This document shows positions 1 through 7,361 of a stretch of 64,000 bases of DNA, piece after piece (positions within the stretch are counted from its first letter, which is position 1; each line of letters starts with the position of its first letter). Location: contig JAGOQM010000015.1 of the NCBI GenBank assembly GCA_017991555.1, positions 1 to 64,000 of the forward strand, read 5' to 3'. A program made the translations under genes and the position numbers. The notes under the pieces are model-generated. The model was not told where the DNA came from. It saw only the letters and a program-made list of their open reading frames with translations, and did no database searches. This DNA is from Neisseriaceae bacterium (lineage in GTDB: Bacteria > Pseudomonadota > Gammaproteobacteria > Burkholderiales > Neisseriaceae).

Positions 1-273
1 CTCAGCCCCGAGGCGGTGGCGGCCGACTACGACGTGGGCATGACGCAGCTGACGGCAGAGATACACGCCGACCTGCTGCAGCAAACGCTGACGGCCTTAA
101 ACCTGCCGGCCAGCCCCGATGTCGACCCGTGGTCGCAGCTACAGCAGGCCAGCCGCGGCGACGTGGCCAAGCTGTTGCAGCAGCTAGAGGACGGGCAGTC
201 GCCGGCAGAATGGCGGCGCCTGCCGCCGGAACAGATACAGCGGCTGCGTGCGGCGCTGAAGGCGCTGGCCTAA
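1..273 (+). CDS. 3' end of an unidentified gene (possible T6SS effector or cargo), truncated by window edge
   Basis: The frame is open from base 1 and ends with TAA at 271-273, so only the last 90 codons are visible and the real start lies to the left. An internal GTG at 16 is not a convincing start. The visible part is Gln/Leu/Ala-rich, probably helical, with no signal peptide or membrane segment. The DNA is strikingly GC-rich (about 72% in the first 60 bases by count), above the rest of the window. The gene ends 29 bases before the first of three probable immunity lipoproteins, so by position it could be the C-terminus of the matching T6SS effector. That is inference only; I recognise no motif. 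Confidence 0.5.
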   Translation, partial: LSPEAVAADYDVGMTQLTAEIHADLLQQTLTALNLPASPDVDPWSQLQQASRGDVAKLLQQLEDGQSPAEWRRLPPEQIQRLRAALKALA

Positions 274-302
274 GCCAGCCCTAACCGAAAAAGGAACGCT
301 TT

Positions 303-929
303 ATGAACCCTCGCTTTATTGCCTTAACCCTGGTGACCAGCCTAGCGCTCAGCGGCTGCGCCGGTTCGTCGTCGTTTATGGGCAACGACACCCACACCTA
401 CACCCCAATTGAAGGGCTGAACTACCAGCACGCCGCCATTTTGAGCTTTAACGTCAACGGCGGCTGCGGGCCCAATACCTCGTCGATCAGCATCGACAAG
501 GTGGGTAAGATGCGCTGGGGCGGCGGCAGCCAGTGCGGCGGCATGATGCTGCCGCGCCAGTGGACGCCCGACCTCACCGTGAGGGTGAGCTGGAGGCTAG
601 ACCCCTATCCACGCTGGACTCCGAGGCAGATGCCTGGGGGGGGGGTGGTGTTGAATCCGCAAGACCGGGCGTTGAAGCAGGCCACCTATGAACAGCACAG
701 CGCCGTGGTGCCGGTGCCGGAATATGGCGAAGGTCGGCCGATGTGTGCGATCACGGTGCATTTTTTGGCTTGTAATCAGGTGTATGTGGATTCTGGTTGT
801 AAGTATACGTGGACGGATGAGGCGGTTGAGGCGGCTTTTGCGCGCTTTAAGGAAAGCCAAAAGCTGTGCAAGGCTCGGCCGGTGATCAACACCATCGACG
901 ACTATCACCGCGTGTTTGGCAAAAAATAG
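303..929 (+). CDS. DUF3304-like lipoprotein, copy 1 (probable T6SS immunity protein)
   Basis: 208-residue predicted lipoprotein. The signal peptide has an Arg at position 4 and lipobox LSGC, with Cys19 as the lipidation site. The mature part follows the DUF3304 pattern as I know it: an E-G-x-N-Y motif near residue 37, a G-G-x-C-G segment, the block R-W-G-G-G...C-G-G-M-M-L-P (71-84), W-x-P-D-L-x-V-x-V-S-W (87-97) and a Cys-rich C-terminal half (148, 157, 166, 189). A Shine-Dalgarno AAGGA lies about 7 bases before ATG 303. DUF3304 genes often sit beside T6SS lipase-type effectors, where a periplasmic lipoprotein neutralises the toxin; that role is inferred here. It heads an array of three copies on a 666-bp period, and only this copy has a basic residue ahead of the hydrophobic part of the signal peptide. 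Confidence 0.7.
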   Translation: MNPRFIALTLVTSLALSGCAGSSSFMGNDTHTYTPIEGLNYQHAAILSFNVNGGCGPNTSSISIDKVGKMRWGGGSQCGGMMLPRQWTPDLTVRVSWRLDPYPRWTPRQMPGGGVVLNPQDRALKQATYEQHSAVVPVPEYGEGRPMCAITVHFLACNQVYVDSGCKYTWTDEAVEAAFARFKESQKLCKARPVINTIDDYHRVFGKK

Positions 930-968
930 GGCTGGTTGATCAACCCGGTGGGGTGAGAAAGGACGACG

Positions 969-1595
969 ATGCAGGCTAATAATGTGGTTTTAACCCTGGT
1001 GACCAGCCTAGCGCTCAGCGGCTGCGCCGGTTCGTCGTCGTTTATGGGCAACAACACCCACACCTACACCCCGATTGAAGGGCTGAATTATCAATACGCC
1101 CACATTTTAAGCTTTAACGTCAACGGCGGCTGTGGGCCCAATACCTCGGGCATTGACTTAGACAAGGTGGGCAAGATGCGCTGGGGCGGCGGCCGCCAGT
1201 GTGGCGGCATGATGCTGCCGCGCCAGTGGACGCCCGACCTCACCGTGAAGGTGAGCTGGGAGTTAGATCCTTACCCAGAGTGGACTTCTAGATTCATGCC
1301 AGGAGGGGGGATGGTGTCTAATCCAAAGGATCGAGCGCTGAAGCAGGCTAATTATGAACGCCACAGCGCCGTGGTGCCGGTGCCGGAATATGGCGAAGGT
1401 CGGCCGATGTGTGCGATCACGGTGCATTTCTTGGCTTGTAATCAGGTGTATGTGGATTCTGGTTGTAAGTATACGTGGACGGATGAAGCGGTTAAGGCGG
1501 CTTTTGACCGCTTTAAGGAAAGCCAAAAGCTGTGCAAGGCGCGGCCGGTGATCAACACCATCGACGACTATCACCGCGTGTTTGGCAAAAAATAG
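969..1595 (+). CDS. DUF3304-like lipoprotein, copy 2 (probable T6SS immunity paralogue)
   Basis: 208-residue tandem paralogue exactly 666 bp downstream of copy 1. The last ~70 codons are almost base-identical to copy 1. Differences cluster at residues 42-45, 61-64 and 94-131, with charge reversals such as Arg to Glu at 98 and 104. The first seven codons do not match copy 1. They arise from the inter-gene spacer, giving a start M-Q-A-N-N-V-V with no basic residue before the hydrophobic stretch. ATG 969 follows AAAGGA with 6 bases of spacing, and an in-frame TGA at 954-956 excludes a longer N-terminus. Lipobox LSGC is retained. Probably a diversified immunity paralogue for a variant effector; function inferred. 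Confidence 0.68.
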   Translation: MQANNVVLTLVTSLALSGCAGSSSFMGNNTHTYTPIEGLNYQYAHILSFNVNGGCGPNTSGIDLDKVGKMRWGGGRQCGGMMLPRQWTPDLTVKVSWELDPYPEWTSRFMPGGGMVSNPKDRALKQANYERHSAVVPVPEYGEGRPMCAITVHFLACNQVYVDSGCKYTWTDEAVKAAFDRFKESQKLCKARPVINTIDDYHRVFGKK

Positions 1596-1634
1596 GGCTG
1601 GTTGATCAACCCGGTGGGGTGAGAAAGGACGACG

Positions 1635-2267
1635 ATGCAGGCTAACAATGTGGTTTTAACCCTGGTGACCAGCCTAGCGCTGAGCGGCTGCGCCGGTTCG
1701 TCGTCGTTTATGGGCAACGACACCCACACCTACACCCCAATCGAAGGGCTGAATTATGAGCATACCGGTATTCTCAGCTTTAACGTCAACGGCGGCTGCG
1801 GGCCCAATACGTCGGGTGTTGACTTAGACAAGGTGGGCAAGATGCGCTGGGGCGGCGGCAGCCAGTGCGGCGGCATGATGCTGCCGCGCCAGTGGACGCC
1901 CGACCTCACCGTGAGGGTGAGCTGGAAGCTAGACCCCTATCCACGCTGGACCTCTAGGCTAATGCCTGGGGGGGGGATGGTGTCTAACCCGCAAGACCGG
2001 GCGTTGAAGCAGGCCACTTATGAACAGCACAGCGCCGTGGTGCCGGTGCCGGAATATGGCGAAGGTCGGCCGATGTGTGCGATCACGGTGCATTTTTTGG
2101 CTTGTAATCAGGTGTATGTGGATTCTGGTTGTAAGTATACGTGGACGGATGAGGCGGTTGAGGCGGCTTTTGCGCGCTTTAAGGAAAGCCAAAAGCTGTG
2201 CAAGGCGCGGCCGGTGATCAACACCATCGACGACTATTACCGCGTGTTTGGCAAAAAAATAGGGTAG
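1635..2267 (+). CDS. DUF3304-like lipoprotein, copy 3 (probable T6SS immunity paralogue)
   Basis: 210-residue third copy, again offset by 666 bp and with the same spacer and rebuilt N-terminus as copy 2. It is closest to copy 1 in the 95-131 region (R-V-S-W-K-L-D, P-R-W) and to copy 2 around residues 61-64, a mosaic that suggests recombination or gene conversion. Its end differs: seven A bases replace six just before the usual stop. This +1 slip reads through the old TAG and adds Ile-Gly before a new TAG at 2265-2267. The sequence after the gene is unrelated to the other spacers, so this is the end of the array. Lipobox and all Cys positions are kept. Confidence 0.68.
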   Translation: MQANNVVLTLVTSLALSGCAGSSSFMGNDTHTYTPIEGLNYEHTGILSFNVNGGCGPNTSGVDLDKVGKMRWGGGSQCGGMMLPRQWTPDLTVRVSWKLDPYPRWTSRLMPGGGMVSNPQDRALKQATYEQHSAVVPVPEYGEGRPMCAITVHFLACNQVYVDSGCKYTWTDEAVEAAFARFKESQKLCKARPVINTIDDYYRVFGKKIG

Positions 2268-2343
2268 CTGGCGCCAGCAGGCGCACAGACAGGGTTAACC
2301 ACGCTGGGGCCATCAGGGCACCGGCCATAGAGGACATAAACGG

Positions 2344-4776
2344 ATGGCACAACGTTACTATTTTGAATTAGGGGCCGAGCTGGCCCAATACAACGCGCTG
2401 TCGGTGCACTCATTCAGCGTGACCGAACGGTTAGACGAATGCTATGAGGTGGTGGTGGAGTTGACCAGCGCCGATCCACAGCTGCCGCTGGCGCAGTTTA
2501 TTCACCAGCGCGCCCAGTTCAGCATGCGCCCTGAAGTTCAGTGGGGCGCCTTAACCGGCGTGGTGTCGCGCCAGCAACTGGGTAACGAAGACACGTCGCA
2601 ACGGCATTGGCATGGGGTGATTACGGCGGCAGAAAAAATAGCCGGCAACGTGGAAGAGTCGCGCTATCGGCTGACGCTGATGCCGCGCCTGGCGCTGTTG
2701 GACCGCATCGAGACCAGTCGGTTGTTTCAGAACGAAACGGCCCTATCCATCGTGGCCAAAATATTGCGCCATCATGGCTTTGGCGGCGAAGACTTTAAGC
2801 TGCAAAGTGCGCGCACGCTGCCGCATTACGAGCACCGCATGCAGTATCAAGAAACCGATTACGCTTTTATTCGGCGAGTGCTGGCGCGCGAAGGCCTGTG
2901 GTTTGGTTTTAACCAAAGCAGCCGGGCCGATGTGTTGGTGGTGGGCGATGCGCTGGCGCACTATCAGCAAATCGAGGCCAATCAGGCCTTGGCCTTTAAG
3001 CCTGATCGAGGCCTAGAAAGCCCGCGTTTAGACGTGACGGCGCAGGTAGAGGCGGCTCTGGCGGCTGGCCAAGGCGGGCGCATGGCGCAGTCGGTATCGC
3101 AGTCTTTAGGCCAGACGGGCTTAGGCGAAGCCGCCATTCATGCCTTTAGCCTGCACTACCAGCCGCAGTTTGCGGGGGTTACGGTGAAGGATTACAACTA
3201 TCGCGATGCCCCCAATGCTTTGGTGGGCACCTCAGCTTTTGACTACGAGCGCCCGGCTGCGGCAGGCAAGCCTTATTTGTACGGAGCCTACCATCACAAA
3301 GATCAGGCGCAGGCACAAAGCTATGCCGAATTGCGGCATCAGCAATCCATGGCCCGTCATGAAACCGGTAAAGGGCGTGGCAATGTGGCCACTTTGCGCC
3401 CGGGCGAGGTGTTTGGTTTTGCTGCGGGGGCACAGATTGGACCTTACCAGCATTGGCTGGTACTGGCGGTGGTGCACCGCGGCGGTCGGTCGGTCGATTA
3501 TCAGAATGAATTTGAGGCCATTCCCGCCGCCACGCTGTGGCGCCCGGCCGAACGGCGACAGCCGCGGGTACAGGGCACGATGGCTGGGGTGGTATGCGAC
3601 GCGGGGCAAGGGCCGTATGCCTGGGTAGACGAGCTGGGCCGTTACACGGTTAAGCTGCGCTTGGATTTAGACGATTGGCAACCCGGTGGCGAAAGTCGGC
3701 CCATCCGTTTGGCCAAGCCGTATGCCGGCGCCAGCTATGGCCAACACTTTCCGCTGCATGTGGACACCGAGGTACAGCTGGCGTTTCAGCAGGGCGATCC
3801 TGATCGGCCTTACATTGTGGGGGTGTTGCACAACAGCTCGGCGCCCGACCATGTGCCCAACGCTTGGCGTACCCGTAACGTGTTGCGTACCTGGGCCAAC
3901 AACAAGATCCGGCTAGAGGATTTGGCTGGGCAAGAGCACATTAAAGTGGCGACAGAGTTTCAAAAAAGCCAGCTGAACCTCGGCCATCTGGTGGATGGCA
4001 GCCGCAGCCAGCGTGGGGAAGGCTTTGAGCTGCGCAGCGATGGCTATGGGGTGCTGCGTTCGGCCAAAGCCTTGTATTTAAGCACCGAGGCGCAAAGCCA
4101 GGCAGTTGGGCTACAGCTGGCACGTGATGAGGCGTTGACCCAGTTGGAAGGGGCGTTGGCCCAGGCCAGACATTTGGCCGACGTGCAGCAAAAGCACCTT
4201 GGGGGCAGCCCCGCCTTGAGCCAGCTGTCTCAGCTGGCGGACACGGCCTCGGCCCTGTCGGGCCCGGTGCTGCTGACGTCGGCACCGGCCGGGATTGCGC
4301 AAACCACGGCGGCGTCTATGCTCAACAGCATCGGCACCGATTGGCACACCCAAGCGGGACAGCACGTGGTGATCGGGGCGGGTGAGCAAATGTCGTTCAC
4401 TTCGGTCAAGGCCTTAAGCGTGCTGGCGCAAACCGAAGATTTAAACCTGATTGCGGGCAAGGGGGTGGCGCGTTTGGCCGCCCACGGTGCCGAAGCGGAA
4501 GTGACGGCGGCGAAGAAGGTGACGGTGCAATCGGTGGGCGATGAGGTGTTAATCAATGCCAAAAGCGGCATAACCTTGGCCAGCGGCGGTGCTTACATTC
4601 AAATCAAGGATGGCCGCATCAGCTTATACAGCCCTGGTGCCATTGAGTATAAGGGCAGCCATCAGTTTCAAGGGCCGGCGGGTGGTGAATTCCCAATGCC
4701 AGAGTTGCCGGGTTCGGTGTGTTTGGAATGCTTACGCAAGGCGCGGGCGCAGGGCGTGGGCATTGTGGCGCGCTAA
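2344..4776 (+). CDS. vgrG: T6SS spike protein VgrG (TssI)
   Basis: 810 residues, normal length for a VgrG without a large C-terminal effector. It trimerises to form the puncturing tip of the T6SS tube. The N-terminal gp27-like region (about 1-380) includes the family block Q-E-T-D-Y-A-F-I-R-R-V-L-A-R-E-G (about 168-183). A gp5-like OB-fold core follows (about 415-500), ending in Q-G-D-P-D-R-P-Y-I-V-G-V. The DUF2345-type C-terminal stalk starts near the N-K-I-R-L-E-D segment (about 520). The C-terminus ends with a short Cys-x-x-Cys tail and no fused enzymatic domain. ATG 2344 has a GAGGA-type ribosome site upstream. It opens the block vgrG, DUF4123 adaptor, Sel1 protein, then tss genes, all on one strand with short gaps. 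Confidence 0.95.
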   Translation: MAQRYYFELGAELAQYNALSVHSFSVTERLDECYEVVVELTSADPQLPLAQFIHQRAQFSMRPEVQWGALTGVVSRQQLGNEDTSQRHWHGVITAAEKIAGNVEESRYRLTLMPRLALLDRIETSRLFQNETALSIVAKILRHHGFGGEDFKLQSARTLPHYEHRMQYQETDYAFIRRVLAREGLWFGFNQSSRADVLVVGDALAHYQQIEANQALAFKPDRGLESPRLDVTAQVEAALAAGQGGRMAQSVSQSLGQTGLGEAAIHAFSLHYQPQFAGVTVKDYNYRDAPNALVGTSAFDYERPAAAGKPYLYGAYHHKDQAQAQSYAELRHQQSMARHETGKGRGNVATLRPGEVFGFAAGAQIGPYQHWLVLAVVHRGGRSVDYQNEFEAIPAATLWRPAERRQPRVQGTMAGVVCDAGQGPYAWVDELGRYTVKLRLDLDDWQPGGESRPIRLAKPYAGASYGQHFPLHVDTEVQLAFQQGDPDRPYIVGVLHNSSAPDHVPNAWRTRNVLRTWANNKIRLEDLAGQEHIKVATEFQKSQLNLGHLVDGSRSQRGEGFELRSDGYGVLRSAKALYLSTEAQSQAVGLQLARDEALTQLEGALAQARHLADVQQKHLGGSPALSQLSQLADTASALSGPVLLTSAPAGIAQTTAASMLNSIGTDWHTQAGQHVVIGAGEQMSFTSVKALSVLAQTEDLNLIAGKGVARLAAHGAEAEVTAAKKVTVQSVGDEVLINAKSGITLASGGAYIQIKDGRISLYSPGAIEYKGSHQFQGPAGGEFPMPELPGSVCLECLRKARAQGVGIVAR

Positions 4777-4788
4777 ATGGAGAACCGT

Positions 4789-5556
4789 ATGACCCCTGAA
4801 GACGTTGCCACCCGTTGTGTGGCATTAACCGAGGCCGCTGGCACGCAGCAATTGTATGTGCTGGTGGACTTATGTGATTTTGCGTTTCCTTTGGCCGAGT
4901 ATGTGCCCAATTGGCGCCCACTGGTTCAGCATTCGCTGCTGTTTACGGGCACGGCCGAGCATGCGATCCGCGAAGAGGGGCCATTGCTGCTGTTGATCGA
5001 CATTGAAGAGGGCAATCATTTAAACCTCTTGACCAAGATCACCGAGCTCACTCACTTGGACAATCGCCTGCTGGCGTTTAACAGCCATTTAAACTTCGAT
5101 TTAATGGCGCGCCACCTACAAAGCGCTTTGCATGTGCGCTGGGGCGAACAGGAAGGGCTGCTGCGTTATTACAGCCCCGATGTCTTTGCCGCCATCGATT
5201 TTAGCCTGACTTCGCCACAAAAAGCGTGGTTGCATCAGTACGTTAGCCAGTGGTTCTACTTAAGTGCCGGCGGCGAGTGGCAGTGGATTCGCCCCGAGCC
5301 TGCACCTACCCCAGTGACGCCGCAATCCGGCCTGGTCTTGAGTGAGGCGCAGTATGACATGGTGTTGTTGTGGGCCGACGTGTTTATTTTTCTGCGTCAG
5401 CACGGCACGGCCTTAGTCGCGGCCGATTACGGTGGCGAATCGGCGCTGTTGCAAAGGCTCTTCGGTTTGGCCATGCAGGCCGAGGCCGACGGCCTGTTGA
5501 ATCAAGGTGAGCGAGTACAGTATTTCATGGCAGGGTTAACGAAAGGTAAGGAGTAA
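4789..5556 (+). CDS. DUF4123 family T6SS effector-chaperone/adaptor (Tap/TEC type)
   Basis: About 255 residues. DUF4123 proteins load effectors onto VgrG and are usually encoded directly after vgrG, as here. The recognisable part is the N-terminal lobe: L-Y-V-L-V-D near residue 23, then P-L-L-L-L-I-D and a later R-Y-Y-S-P-D-V segment, the usual layout of the family. A longer reading starts at ATG 4777, immediately after the vgrG stop, but GGAG at 4779-4782 sits 6 bases ahead of ATG 4789, so 4789 is the better start. Unusually, no large effector gene follows; the next gene is a small secreted Sel1-repeat protein. Confidence 0.8.
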   Translation: MTPEDVATRCVALTEAAGTQQLYVLVDLCDFAFPLAEYVPNWRPLVQHSLLFTGTAEHAIREEGPLLLLIDIEEGNHLNLLTKITELTHLDNRLLAFNSHLNFDLMARHLQSALHVRWGEQEGLLRYYSPDVFAAIDFSLTSPQKAWLHQYVSQWFYLSAGGEWQWIRPEPAPTPVTPQSGLVLSEAQYDMVLLWADVFIFLRQHGTALVAADYGGESALLQRLFGLAMQAEADGLLNQGERVQYFMAGLTKGKE

Positions 5557-5559
5557 AAA

Positions 5560-6198
5560 ATGTTGAGTTTAGACAAAATGGCGGCACTCTTCAAAACGTT
5601 ATGGTTGTGTGGGCTCTTGAGCTTGAGCGCGCCTTTGTGGGCACAAGATGTGTATGAGCAAGGCTATGCGGCCTATCAAAAACGCGATTATCAAAGTGCT
5701 AAGGCCTTGTATGAGCAGGCGGCCAAGGCGGGCGACGGCAAGGCCATGAACAGCTTGGGCACGCTGTATGAGCTGGGCCAGGGTGTGCCGGTGAATTATG
5801 GCCAGGCTTTGCGCTGGTACGAACAGGCGCAAGAAGCGGGCAGTGTGGCTGCCACGGGCAATTTGGGCGCGTTGCATGAGCGTGGCTTGGGCACCCCTAA
5901 AAATTATTTTTACGCCATCACCTATTACTTTATGGGTTTGAATCAGGGCGATGCGAAGTCGATGAATAACTTAGGGGTGATGGCGGGCACCGACGAAGTC
6001 TTGCCGTTTAACCTACCGGCCTCGTGGGCGCTGTTGGGCTTGGCCAAAGATTATGGCGACCCGTATGCCAGCGATAACCAAAAACACGCCACGGGGGTCA
6101 TGACGGCGGCGCAAAAACAAGAAGCGCGTCGGTTTTATCAACAGTTGAAAAACAGTCCGCAGCGTACCGACACACTGGTGGATTATCTAGGCTTCTAG
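5560..6198 (+). CDS. Periplasmic Sel1-like repeat protein
   Basis: 212 residues with a signal peptide (hydrophobic stretch about 13-27, cleavage near A-P-L-W-A-Q). At least three Sel1/TPR-like repeats follow, with the A-x-x-x-Y-x-x-A and L-G-x-x-Y-E-x-G-x-G-V pattern (about 32-140). A strong ribosome site AAGGAG precedes ATG 5560, three bases after the adaptor gene stop. In T6SS loci, secreted Sel1 proteins near vgrG are often immunity or scaffold proteins. Here it stands where an effector would be expected, so it may be an orphan immunity protein left after effector loss, or a periplasmic structural accessory; both are inference. Confidence 0.75.
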   Translation: MLSLDKMAALFKTLWLCGLLSLSAPLWAQDVYEQGYAAYQKRDYQSAKALYEQAAKAGDGKAMNSLGTLYELGQGVPVNYGQALRWYEQAQEAGSVAATGNLGALHERGLGTPKNYFYAITYYFMGLNQGDAKSMNNLGVMAGTDEVLPFNLPASWALLGLAKDYGDPYASDNQKHATGVMTAAQKQEARRFYQQLKNSPQRTDTLVDYLGF

Positions 6199-6221
6199 GC
6201 GCGCAGAAGTAGAAAGAGGCT

Positions 6222-7334
6222 ATGGTAAAAATACGTTGGGAAGTGCCTAAGAAGATCAGCCTGAGGCGTTGGCTGGGCTTATATGTGGCGGCGCTGGCTT
6301 TGAATGCGGCAGTGGTGTGGCGGGGCCAGGCGCAGGGCTGGCTGCCGTGGAACGATGGGCTGTGGCTAACTTTGATCGCCTGTGTGCCGGCCTTGTTGTT
6401 GGTGTCCGTGGCCTTATTGTTGCGCTACGGCTGGTATCAGCTGTGGTGGGTGTATCAAACCACTAATGAGGCGGTGTATGAACGTCAGGTACGGCTCAGA
6501 CAAGCCTATTGGGCGGAGTCTGTGGGGGTGGCGCAGCTGTTGTGTCGCTGTGGCACCTTAGCCGATGCGCCGGCGCTGGCCAAACATTTGGCCGCAGATG
6601 AGGACACGCGTGCGCAAAGCCTGTTTGCCACCATGAGCCAGCAGATACCGTCTTTGTCTTTGGCGGCGAGTTCGATCCAGGCCGAACGGTCGACGTTGGT
6701 GGCCACCGAGCTGGCAACACAGCTGGCACAAAGCGGACAGGTGAGTGCCGATTTAGCTCAGGTGTTCTGGGTGTGGGTGGGCGAGGCGGTGCAGTGGTCG
6801 TTGTTCCGTGAGGCCTATGTGGCCCTGGGTAAAGCCTGTCCGCAAGCGCCGGATCAGTGGGCATCCGAAGCCAGCTTGCTGTGGGCCGTGGATCGGGTGC
6901 AGGAGGCGCCTGGGCAGCAGGTGCTGGTGCTGGGCTATACCTGTACGCCCGATTTTGAGCTGCTGTTGGCCTTGTTGCTGACGGCGAACGGGCAGGAAGC
7001 GACGCTGTATCGCGCGTTTACGGCGGCGCAGGTGGTGCAGAATCCCAGTGATCTACGCGACAGCCTGCCGGTGACGGTGGTCAGCGCTCAGTCTGTGGGC
7101 TTGGCCGCGGCTGAGGCGCAGGTTTTACATGAACGCTTGGGCTTGCGTTACGTGCCGAGTAGCGCGGTGCTGCCGTCTTTTTTAGGGCAGCTGCCACCAG
7201 CGCAGCAGCTGTGGCTGTTGCTGCTGGTGGCCAGCGCCCATAGCGTTCAAGAACAGGTGTCGGTGCTGCTGCACTGGCAGCAACACATAATTCCCGTGTG
7301 TTTGAGTGGCTTGCCAGATCAAACACAGTCGTAA
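6222..7334 (+). CDS. Unrecognised T6SS-linked membrane protein
   Basis: 370 residues, not assigned to a family. Two hydrophobic helices lie near the N-terminus (about 14-32 and 47-68), followed by a roughly 300-residue predicted cytosolic part rich in Ala, Leu and Gln. I see no catalytic motif, P-loop or peptidoglycan-binding domain. The topology, two helices then a large soluble domain, resembles the N-terminal segment of the TssM encoded next, so it may be a membrane-complex accessory. It lies between the Sel1 gene and tssM, 23 bases after the former and 27 before the latter, and is probably co-transcribed. A ribosome site AGAGG precedes ATG 6222. Confidence 0.6.
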   Translation: MVKIRWEVPKKISLRRWLGLYVAALALNAAVVWRGQAQGWLPWNDGLWLTLIACVPALLLVSVALLLRYGWYQLWWVYQTTNEAVYERQVRLRQAYWAESVGVAQLLCRCGTLADAPALAKHLAADEDTRAQSLFATMSQQIPSLSLAASSIQAERSTLVATELATQLAQSGQVSADLAQVFWVWVGEAVQWSLFREAYVALGKACPQAPDQWASEASLLWAVDRVQEAPGQQVLVLGYTCTPDFELLLALLLTANGQEATLYRAFTAAQVVQNPSDLRDSLPVTVVSAQSVGLAAAEAQVLHERLGLRYVPSSAVLPSFLGQLPPAQQLWLLLLVASAHSVQEQVSVLLHWQQHIIPVCLSGLPDQTQS

Positions 7335-7361
7335 GCAGATGAACGAAGAGATGATGATATC

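Larger units (their letters stand above)
303..2267 (+). repeat. Tandem triplication, 666-bp unit
   Basis: Three direct repeats begin at 303, 969 and 1635. The two internal spacers (930-968 and 1596-1634) are identical over 39 bases and carry the perfect palindrome GGTTGATCAACC at 934-945 and 1600-1611. Homology between copy 1 and the others starts inside the signal-peptide coding part (from about 323), so the 5' end of copies 2 and 3 was built from spacer sequence. Identity is highest at the 5' lipobox region and the 3' third, with divergence in the middle. Confidence 0.9.

Noticed and set aside
597..2192. Repeated minus- and plus-strand frames inside the lipoprotein array
   Set aside because: They recur at the 666-bp period only because the genes do; there are no ribosome sites and the composition is that of antisense.
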